A stretch of 64,000 nt of DNA from the NCBI RefSeq assembly GCF_002224285.1, contig NZ_CP022436.1, positions 1,364,001 through 1,428,000 of the forward strand. Direction: 5' to 3'. This stretch comes from Arthrobacter sp. YN. GTDB lineage: Bacteria > Actinomycetota > Actinomycetes > Actinomycetales > Micrococcaceae. The notes below the pieces were generated by a model. The model saw only the letters and a program-made list of their open reading frames with translations, had not been told where the DNA came from and did not search any database. Made by a program: the position numbers and the translations under genes. Positions 56,064-64,000 of this stretch are shown piece by piece (position 1 is the stretch's first letter; each line of letters opens with the position of its first letter).

Positions 56064-56927
56064 GTGACTGACCCGGAAATCACGCCAAGCACGACGGCGG
56101 AGCGTCCGTTGCGGGCCCACTCACCTGAGGTTTCGGCCGCGAGGGCGCGGCGATGGGGCGCCTTTTTCTACGCCGAGCAGGTGCTCCGCGTCATGCGCAA
56201 TTACGGCTGGTCCGTGGTGCTGTACAGCGTGGGGCAACCCGTGGCGTATCTCTTTGCCATGGGGGTTGGCTTGGCCAGCCTGGTGGATGCCAACAGCGAA
56301 GCCACGTTCGGTGGTGTCAGTTATTTGGAGTTCGTGGCTCCGGCGTTGTTGGTCTCGGCTGCAGTGATGACGGCGTCGGGGGAATTCTCCTATCCCATCA
56401 TGGACGGATTCAAGTGGCGCCGTGTTTTCTACGGTCCGCACGCCTCACCCTTGATTCCCGAGCAAATCGCCAGCGGGCACATCATGGCCAGCACCCTGAG
56501 GTTCCTCCTGCAGTCGGTGGTCTACTTCGTGGTGGTGGCACTGTTCGGTGCTTCGCCGGGTCCGTGGGGCTGGGTATCGGCCCTCGTGGCTACCGTGGCG
56601 GCCCTGTCCTTTGGCCTGCCGCTGATGGCTTATGCGGCGAGCATCAAACAGGACAAGGGGCAGTTTGCGCTGGTGCAACGCTTCATTGTGATGCCGCTGT
56701 TCCTGTTCTCGGGGACGTTCTTCCCACTGGATTCCCTGCCGATCGCTGTCCGTTGGATCGGATGGATTTCCCCTGTGTGGCACGGGACTGAGCTGAGCCG
56801 CGTGTTCACCTACGGGATGGATCAAAGCCCTGTGCTGACCATCATCCACGTGGTGTTCCTGCTGGTGACGGCCACAGTTGGTTGGATGGTTGTCCGCCGC
56901 CAGTTCGTGAAAAGGATGGGCTCATGA
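56064..56927 (+). CDS. ABC-2 type permease 1
   Basis: The 287-residue NodJ-like permease has six helices beginning after WGAFFYAEQVLRVMRNYG. It carries the ABC-2 features PVAYLFAMGVGLASL and LPMAYAASIKQDKGQFALVQRF, with the late MPLFLFSGTFFPLDSLP motif. GTG 56064 lies 7 nt after the ATPase stop. With permease 2 it probably makes a heterodimeric channel for a drug, lipid or polysaccharide. Confidence 0.85.
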   Translation: MTDPEITPSTTAERPLRAHSPEVSAARARRWGAFFYAEQVLRVMRNYGWSVVLYSVGQPVAYLFAMGVGLASLVDANSEATFGGVSYLEFVAPALLVSAAVMTASGEFSYPIMDGFKWRRVFYGPHASPLIPEQIASGHIMASTLRFLLQSVVYFVVVALFGASPGPWGWVSALVATVAALSFGLPLMAYAASIKQDKGQFALVQRFIVMPLFLFSGTFFPLDSLPIAVRWIGWISPVWHGTELSRVFTYGMDQSPVLTIIHVVFLLVTATVGWMVVRRQFVKRMGS

Positions 56928-57757
56928 GCGTCCTGACCGGTGGACACAGCGCCACGGATCGTGCGCGGGAGCGGAAGTTCGGCTCCCTTTATTCACGCAA
57001 TGCCAAAGCCGTAGTGGGCCGCGGATTGATGGCGGCCAAGTCCAGCACCTGGCTGGTCATGGTGTCCGGGTTCTTTGAGCCGGTGCTGTTCCTGCTGGCC
57101 ATGGGCGTGGGCATGGGCTCCATCGTGGGCACCGTCCAAGGCCCTGGCGGCGGGGAGATCAGCTACGCGGCCTACATTGCACCGGCGCTGCTGGCCGTTT
57201 CGGCGATGAACGGGGCGATCTACGACTCCACGTGGAACGTCTTCTTCAAGATGAACTTCGCCAAGCTCTACCAAGGGATGCTGTACACGTCCCTGGGGCC
57301 GTTGGATGTCGCGATCGGCGAGATCTTCCTGGCCCTCCTGCGGGGCCTGCTCTACGCCACGGGATTCACCGCCGTCATGGGTGTGATGGGTTTGCTCACC
57401 AGTTGGTGGGCCATCCTGGTCATTCCTGCCTCGGTGCTGATCGCGTTCGGTTTCGCGAGCTTCGGAATGGGCATCACCAGCTTCATGAAGACCTTCCAGC
57501 AGATGGACTGGATCAACTTCTTCCTGCTGCCCATGTTCCTGTTCAGCGCCACGTTCTACCCGCTCAGCGTCTACCCGCAGGTCATCCAGTGGTTCATCCA
57601 GGCCATGCCCCTGTGGCACGGCGTGGAGTTGCTGCGGCAGATCAGCGTGGGTTCGTTCAGCCCGGCCACTGCAGTCCATGTGGGCTACTACCTGGTGATG
57701 ATCGCTCTCGGGATCATGCTGACCACAGGAAGGCTGCGCCAACTGTTCCTGAAGTAG
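56924..57757 (+). CDS. ABC-2 type permease 2
   Basis: The 277-residue permease is related to the upstream one, with six helices and LLPMFLFSATFYPLSVYPQVIQW near the C-terminus. ATG 56924 overlaps the previous stop (ATGA) and follows AAAGGA at about 8 nt. The ATPase plus two distinct permeases resembles NodIJ/DrrAB-type exporters with a duplicated membrane subunit. Confidence 0.86.
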   Translation: MSVLTGGHSATDRARERKFGSLYSRNAKAVVGRGLMAAKSSTWLVMVSGFFEPVLFLLAMGVGMGSIVGTVQGPGGGEISYAAYIAPALLAVSAMNGAIYDSTWNVFFKMNFAKLYQGMLYTSLGPLDVAIGEIFLALLRGLLYATGFTAVMGVMGLLTSWWAILVIPASVLIAFGFASFGMGITSFMKTFQQMDWINFFLLPMFLFSATFYPLSVYPQVIQWFIQAMPLWHGVELLRQISVGSFSPATAVHVGYYLVMIALGIMLTTGRLRQLFLK

Positions 57758-57787
57758 TAGGTTCCCGCTGGAGACCCGCCCCGGGGG

Positions 57788-58276
57788 TTACTCGAAGGAA
57801 GCCCGCCGGGCATCATTCGTTCTTGTCTTCCACAGATCTGGTGGATTGACCTTGAACCGGCGCCCTGTCAGCGCCCTCGGTACAAGCCTGATGTAGTTGT
57901 CTTTCGGCCCTGGTTGCCAAGGCTCAAGCCCCAGGGCATCCACTTCTGCTGTTTCCTCCGGATCAGTCATCAGCTCCGTATCGCCACGGGCCACCACGCT
58001 CCAGGCCTCGCCCGTGGCGGCGTCGTATCCGTCAATTTCCAACACAGCCGGTCGGGAGGCTTGTGCGCCCCACAGCTTCCGCCCCGGGCTGCTGCGGAAC
58101 ACGGGGTTGCGCCGAAACAGGACGTAATTTACCGGGAAGATCTCCGGATGGTCATCCACTATCAGGCCAATACGGCCGATGGTTTCAGTGGCCAGCAGAT
58201 CCCAGCAGGCGTTGAAGGGCAGGTCCGGGACTTCCTGATGCGTGGATGAGCTGCCGATTTCCGGGGAGTCATTCAT
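57788..58276 (-). CDS. Pyridoxamine 5'-phosphate oxidase-like (split-barrel flavin) protein 1
   Basis: The 162-residue protein has the FMN-binding split-barrel pattern (CWDLLATETIGRIGLIVDDHPEIFPVNYVLFRR; EIDGYDAATGEAWSVVARGDTELMTD). Actinobacterial members of this type bind flavin, F420 or heme and act in redox or detoxification. ATG 58276 is the likely start. A paralogue lies 81 nt upstream on the same strand, so they are probably co-transcribed. True PNPOx function is unlikely given the short length. Confidence 0.82.
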   Translation of the reverse strand: MNDSPEIGSSSTHQEVPDLPFNACWDLLATETIGRIGLIVDDHPEIFPVNYVLFRRNPVFRSSPGRKLWGAQASRPAVLEIDGYDAATGEAWSVVARGDTELMTDPEETAEVDALGLEPWQPGPKDNYIRLVPRALTGRRFKVNPPDLWKTRTNDARRASFE

Positions 58277-58357
58277 GATTACCTCTCGTAACCGCTTGGC
58301 TCGTGCAGGGGTTTCGTGGCACTAAGGACGCCTCACGTGCGGCGTCGGGCGCAGGAT

Positions 58358-58819
58358 TTATGGTGCCGTCTCGGGTTCCCTGGCAGGCCACCAACGCTTT
58401 GAATCGCTGATGACAAACCGCCGTCCGGTGAGTTCAGTGGGCGTGATGCGAAACAGAAAATCCTTGGTCCCCGGTTCCCATGGCGAGAGATCGTGGGCTG
58501 TGCTTTCCTGGCTGGGGTCATCGGAGGGGATGGCTTCCGGCAGTCCTTTGGCTACGACGCTCCACGCAATGGTTCCGTAGGAATTGAAGCCGTCTGCTTC
58601 CAAGGCAACAGGCTCTGTGCCCATCAGCGCGTCCATTTTGGTTCCCGGCGCAGTCCTCAAGATCAAGGTCCCATCCTCCGGAAAATAGTTGACGGGAAAG
58701 ATCTCGGGACCTGAACTGCTGGACAGTGCCAGCCGTCCCAAGGAGTTGGAACGCAGGAGTCTCCAACATTCGTGAACTTTCAGGATCTGTACCTCTGGTG
58801 GGTCTTCAACCGTGCTCAT
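58358..58819 (-). CDS. Pyridoxamine 5'-phosphate oxidase-like (split-barrel flavin) protein 2
   Basis: The 153-residue paralogue of the downstream gene has the same order of motifs (CWRLLRSNSLGRLALSSSSGPEIFPVNYF; LEADGFNSYGTIAWSVVAKG; LTGRRFVISD). ATG 58819 has no SD but TATGTATGCT lies upstream, compatible with a leaderless mRNA. An ATG at 58942 would add 41 residues that do not look like this fold. Confidence 0.8.
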   Translation of the reverse strand: MSTVEDPPEVQILKVHECWRLLRSNSLGRLALSSSSGPEIFPVNYFPEDGTLILRTAPGTKMDALMGTEPVALEADGFNSYGTIAWSVVAKGLPEAIPSDDPSQESTAHDLSPWEPGTKDFLFRITPTELTGRRFVISDSKRWWPAREPETAP

Positions 58820-58962
58820 GTGCCGAGCATACATAGCGGGAGAGCGGAGACCTAGGGTGCGCAAGCCAAGCGTCGTCACTACCTCAAGTTTGCTCTTGAA
58901 GCTGTGTTCGCCGTCCGTGGAAGCGGGCACAAGCACCTTCATGGATTTGAGAGAATAGGTCC

Positions 58963-59529
58963 ATGCAATCTCTCGGTGACCCGCACCCGTCCACGTCCCC
59001 CGCCGGCAAAGGCATGTTCAAGGGCTTCCGCATTGGCGGCCTGGGGATGACCGTCGTCATCATCGCGTTCCTGGTGGCCGTCATTTTCGCGGCAAACCAG
59101 AACGATGTTGTGGGTTGGGTCGTCGCAGTAGTGGCCTTCGGTTGGCTGGCTCTGGCCAGTTTCGTGGTGTTGAGCATCCGCAAGGCCGCGCAGCGGGCCG
59201 GCGCAAAGCTGACCGAAGCGCAGAATGCGTTCAACGCCGCAGCCGGCCGCGCGCCGTCGTCGTCCGCTGCTGACAGCGGTGGCACGCGCGTCGTAGCCGA
59301 ACGCAGCAAATCAGATGAGGTTCGCGACCTCAAACTGGACCATTCCTTCAAGATCGTCCAGGTACAGGTCCGTGTTGTGGATGAGGAGCGGGCCAAGGGC
59401 GGCGCCGCCGATCAGGACACCATCAACCGCGCCCTGGAAACCATCGCCATTACGGCCACCAATGCGCGCGACATGATCAAGTCTTCCGGCGGCTCGGACG
59501 AGCCCGTAGCCGGCACCATCATCGACTAG
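58963..59529 (+). CDS. Membrane protein with charged C-terminal domain, unknown function
   Basis: The 188-residue protein has two closely spaced helices (about residues 28-44 and 50-70) after a short Gly/Pro-rich head. A hydrophilic tail includes KLDHSFKIVQVQVRVVDEERAKGG, which may form a helix. I do not recognise a family. It lies 10 nt before the xthA gene and probably shares its transcript. ATG 58963 is a working start; ATG 59014 is an alternative. Confidence 0.65.
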   Translation: MQSLGDPHPSTSPAGKGMFKGFRIGGLGMTVVIIAFLVAVIFAANQNDVVGWVVAVVAFGWLALASFVVLSIRKAAQRAGAKLTEAQNAFNAAAGRAPSSSAADSGGTRVVAERSKSDEVRDLKLDHSFKIVQVQVRVVDEERAKGGAADQDTINRALETIAITATNARDMIKSSGGSDEPVAGTIID

Positions 59530-59539
59530 AGTGGACCGG

Positions 59540-61515
<1,976 letters not shown>

Positions 61516-61630
61516 CTCCATGTGCTCCGCTGGCCAGCTCAACGTCAAGACCGGCACCCGCAAGGGTGTCGGTCCGGACGGCTCCCGCCAGACGGGTGTT
61601 GCCGGCACCGACTGCGGCGACGGTGACACC

Positions 61631-62197
61631 ATGTGCGTAGGCGTCATCATCGGCTTTCCTCCGGAGATTGCCCGCGAACTCCAGGAATGGCGCGCCTCCT
61701 TCGGTGACCCGATGGCCGAGGTCATACCTGCCCACATCACCCTGATCACCACCACGCCTACGCAGGACTGGGCCGCTACCCGCGAGCATGTGCGGCAAGT
61801 GGCCCGGACCCAGGAACCCTTCCACATCACCATTTCCGGAACAGGTTCTTTCCGGCCGGTCTCACCGGTGGTGTTCGTCAACGTGGAAGAAGGCTTTGAA
61901 GAGTGCGTGCAGTTGCACGAGAAACTTCAAACCGGGCCCCTCGAACGATTGCTGCCCTTCCCGTACCATCCTCACGTCACCGTGGCCCACGATGTGGCCC
62001 AGGAAAATCTGGATGAGGCCGAAACGGTCCTCAGAGATTACCGGGCGACCTTCCCTGTGGTTAGCATGGGACTTTACGAGCACGACACCAATGGAATATG
62101 GCAGCTACGGGAAGAGCTCGACTTTGGCGGCGATACTGACGAAGAACAGCAAGCGAATTCACGCCACGCAGGCGGACGTTCCTCCGCTGCCCACTGA
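61631..62197 (+). CDS. 2'-5' RNA ligase-like (2H phosphoesterase) protein
   Basis: The 188-residue protein has the two HxT-type motifs of 2H phosphoesterases: AHITLI near residue 36 and HPHVTVAHD near residue 121. These hydrolyse or join 2'-5' or cyclic phosphate bonds in RNA or nucleotides. ATG 61631 is chosen, with ATG 61520 possible. The C-terminal tail (EEQQANSRHAGGRSSAAH) overlaps a second open frame that looks like the start of the YihY gene. Confidence 0.8.
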   Translation: MCVGVIIGFPPEIARELQEWRASFGDPMAEVIPAHITLITTTPTQDWAATREHVRQVARTQEPFHITISGTGSFRPVSPVVFVNVEEGFEECVQLHEKLQTGPLERLLPFPYHPHVTVAHDVAQENLDEAETVLRDYRATFPVVSMGLYEHDTNGIWQLREELDFGGDTDEEQQANSRHAGGRSSAAH

Positions 62198-62239
62198 GCT
62201 GGCAAAACTCAAACTCCAGCTTCTCCGCAAGAGGCAGGA

Positions 62240-63208
62240 TTGGGGCCACGCCAAGCGCGCGGGCAGGGCCTTCCGCAGAAGGCCGGCGCGTTCTTTGCGC
62301 TCTTCCTTGCGAGACTTAACACGTTCCGCGCCTTGCGCTCTTTCCAGCACTACACGCGCCAGCACGGGCCATTGTTGAGTGCCGGTATCGGCTTCAACAT
62401 GTTCTTTTCGGTCACAGGTCTGATCACCACCGGCTTTGCCGTTGCCGGAATAGTTCTGGGAGGCAGCCCAGCGCTCCAGGATGCTGTGATTGACAGCGTA
62501 GCTGTGGCGGCTCCGGGGCTACTCCAGGTAGATGGCGGCGAGGGACTGGTGGATCCCCAGTCCCTGCTCAACCCCTCGGGCCTAGGCTGGACTGCCGTCA
62601 TCGCAGCGATCGTCACCGTTTTCATCTCCCTCGGCTGGATTGCCAGCGTCAGGGAGGGGGTGCGGGGTGTCATGATTCTAGACCCCCTCCAAAGAAACCC
62701 TGTTCTCCAGAAACTTATTGACGCCGGCGCCCTGCTGCTTCTTGGCGCCATGCTGGTGATCAGTGCCGGTGCATCCCTGATTTTCGGGACGGCGGCTGAC
62801 TGGCTTATTGACATCCTGAAGTTGGATGAGGCCGTTGCGGCGCCGATTGCGGCTACCGTCAAGGTTGTGGTTCCCTTTCTGTTGAACTGCGCGACGGCGG
62901 CAGTACTGTTCCGCATCGCAGCCGGACTCAAGTTGGGGCGTCGCGGGTTCCTGGAAGGTGTACTTATCGCTGGTGTTGGGACCACCGTCCTGCAGTTATT
63001 CAGCACGGAGCTGCTGGCTCGGGCTGGTAACAATCCGTTGCTGGCCTCGTTTGCCATCATTATCGGTCTGCTGATCTGGTTCAACCTGGTGAGCCAGGTG
63101 TATCTGGTCTCGGCGTCCTGGTCAGCGATTCGCGAGGCTGACACGGCATCGGGGGAGTCCCCGCGCAAGAAAGTCCTTGGTTCGCGTCGCGTGGTGCCCC
63201 GCACCTGA
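62240..63208 (+). CDS. YihY/BrkB-family membrane protein, probably frameshifted near its start
   Basis: The YihY-type body has six helices: SFQHYTRQHGPLLSAGIGFNMFFS, GWTAVIAAIVTVFISLGWIASVREG, and SFAIIIGLLIWFNLVSQVYLVSASW. It gives about 322 residues from TTG 62240, which has a poor ribosome-binding site. Another frame upstream, 62091-62270, encodes a typical N-terminal cytoplasmic part (ELAKLKLQLLRKRQDWGHAKRAG). The two would join with one extra base near 62262-62270. Either the gene is damaged, or the real start is TTG 62240 with that upstream frame being accidental. The family was first linked to virulence and RNase roles but its function is unclear. Confidence 0.75.
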   Translation: MGPRQARGQGLPQKAGAFFALFLARLNTFRALRSFQHYTRQHGPLLSAGIGFNMFFSVTGLITTGFAVAGIVLGGSPALQDAVIDSVAVAAPGLLQVDGGEGLVDPQSLLNPSGLGWTAVIAAIVTVFISLGWIASVREGVRGVMILDPLQRNPVLQKLIDAGALLLLGAMLVISAGASLIFGTAADWLIDILKLDEAVAAPIAATVKVVVPFLLNCATAAVLFRIAAGLKLGRRGFLEGVLIAGVGTTVLQLFSTELLARAGNNPLLASFAIIIGLLIWFNLVSQVYLVSASWSAIREADTASGESPRKKVLGSRRVVPRT

Positions 63209-63229
63209 CAGTTCTATCTGGAGGCCCGC

Positions 63230-63382
63230 ATGAACAACCAGTTGTGGATCGCCTGTCTGCTCGGGGCTGCGGTGGGACTCGTCGTTGGTCAGTTGGTCTT
63301 CAACTCGCCCTTTCTGGGCATCCTCATTGGTGTTGGTCTTGGCGCCCTCGTCGGAGCTGCGGTGGGACCCCGCCGCGGATAG
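63230..63382 (+). CDS. Small 50-residue membrane protein
   Basis: GGAGG lies 6 nt before ATG 63230. The product (start MNNQLWIACLLGAAVGLVVG) has two Gly/Val/Leu-rich hydrophobic segments separated by FNSPFL and ends GPRRG. The Gly-rich spacing resembles glycine-zipper membrane proteins. It follows the YihY gene by 21 nt and may be co-expressed. No function can be assigned. Confidence 0.6.
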   Translation: MNNQLWIACLLGAAVGLVVGQLVFNSPFLGILIGVGLGALVGAAVGPRRG

Positions 63383-63409
63383 CCGGTGGGTCCCACTGCG
63401 GCCAAGAAC

Positions 63410-64000
63410 CTAGGGTGCCTTTACCAGCGCTTCCCACGCAACGGTCCAGCCGGTCGGGAATCCTGGCGCGTGACGGTCCGGTCCGTTGTCCCAGCCGGCG
63501 GCCATCAGGGCGACAGCGGCCAGAAGCCCTCCATTGCCCGGCAAGTAGAGCGGCAGTGAGTCAGTTTGGCGATTATGCCCATTGGGGAGGAAGGTATTTT
63601 TACCTGCGCTCAGGAGGAGCGCATCAACTGCGGCCTCCGGGTCCTCGAGTCGTGCGGCCGTCATGGCCATCACGGGGTAATCCCACCCCCAGGTGCTGGC
63701 CCAGTCCCAGTCGGCCAGGACGTCGGAGAGAGTTGCACGCATGATGGCCGGATCAATGAGATCGGTCTGCGGGAGGACACCCAGGGCGCACAGCATGGAC
63801 GGGTGGTCGGTGCGAATGGTGAAAGGCTCGACGTCGATCGCGGCGTAAACTCCGTCAATCACGCGGGGCGTTACCATGCCATCTGCCACGTCCCACCATT
63901 CCTGCACAGGTTCCAGCCCCAGGCGTTCTCGCCATGCGGCCGCGGTCCGTAGTCCCCACTGCCAGTACGCCAGTTCGAACGTGGGATTGGTGACCTTTGC
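63410..64000 (-). CDS. Glycoside hydrolase-like protein, N-terminal part outside window
   Basis: The last 197 codons are present, and the frame is open at the window edge. The segment has WDWASTWGWDYPVMAMTAARL, NTFLPNGHNRQTDSLPLYLPGNGGLLAAVALMAAGW and GFPTGWTVAWEAL, which read as the end of an (alpha/alpha)6-barrel. These resemble carbohydrate-active enzymes of the GH65/GH95-like clan. The catalytic acid cannot be identified from this fragment. Specific family and substrate are open. Confidence 0.55.
   Translation of the reverse strand, partial: AKVTNPTFELAYWQWGLRTAAAWRERLGLEPVQEWWDVADGMVTPRVIDGVYAAIDVEPFTIRTDHPSMLCALGVLPQTDLIDPAIMRATLSDVLADWDWASTWGWDYPVMAMTAARLEDPEAAVDALLLSAGKNTFLPNGHNRQTDSLPLYLPGNGGLLAAVALMAAGWDNGPDRHAPGFPTGWTVAWEALVKAP

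Noticed and set aside
54056..56092. A 678-codon open frame on the minus strand across folD and the exporter ATPase
   Set aside because: It is antisense to two well-supported genes, lacks any family features, and is expected from high-GC codon use.

Overview
The window reads as a chromosomal segment of a high-GC Gram-positive bacterium of the Micrococcaceae, most like Arthrobacter/Paenarthrobacter. Pointers are the perM-like gene beside purN and purH genes, a monomeric NADP isocitrate dehydrogenase, many GTG starts, candidate leaderless genes, strong GC-rich terminators, and a phosphonate locus of the arrangement known from Paenarthrobacter aurescens. I see no tRNA, rRNA, insertion sequence, prophage or CRISPR array. 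Product names rest on motifs and remembered family sequences; no database search was run.

Layout. 1-7.3 kb: UDP-glucose dehydrogenase (cut by the window edge) and a GT4 glycosyltransferase, then two tandem secreted beta-propeller/VCBS paralogues and a membrane protein. 7.4-9.5 kb: a stress cassette with a MerR/HspR-like regulator divergent from Hsp20, a J-domain protein and an unknown partner, followed by a cluster of palindromic repeats. 10-18.8 kb: perM-like, purN and purH, with purN and purH separated by a DUF559 gene and a muropeptide-recycling operon (sugar kinase, murQ, MFS transporter). 18.9-23.2 kb: secreted serine protease, lipoprotein, icd. 23.3-30 kb: an organophosphonate locus: sarcosine-oxidase-like FAD enzyme, phnECD transporter, FAD oxidoreductase, GntR/UTRA regulator and phosphonatase-like hydrolase, with an operator-like palindrome in the divergent promoter. 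30-37.6 kb: DoxX and Gfo/Idh proteins and two convergent MacB-type export systems, one with an in-frame stop inside its adaptor gene. 37.6-43 kb: a ROK-regulated ChvE/GguAB-type sugar ABC transporter. 43.2-50.3 kb: a lysine catabolic cluster resembling davA/davB (lysine 2-monooxygenase and 5-aminovaleramidase) with a racemase, a permease and a PucR regulator. 50.3-55 kb: gamma carbonic anhydrase, a methyltransferase, and one-carbon genes purU, glyA and folD, with a ZTP riboswitch ahead of glyA. 55-64 kb: an ABC-2 exporter, two flavin split-barrel proteins, xthA, trpS, a 2'-5' RNA ligase-like protein, a YihY-type membrane protein with a probable frameshift, and the end of a glycosidase-like gene.

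Two themes stand out. First, several catabolic modules carry visible control sites: paired palindromes at the phosphonate locus, a 19-bp sequence shared by the ROK gene and the sugar operon, and the ZTP riboswitch. Second, intergenic spaces hold families of long palindromes. One family has four copies here, and in two of them the palindrome arm supplies the last codons and stop codon of the neighbouring gene.
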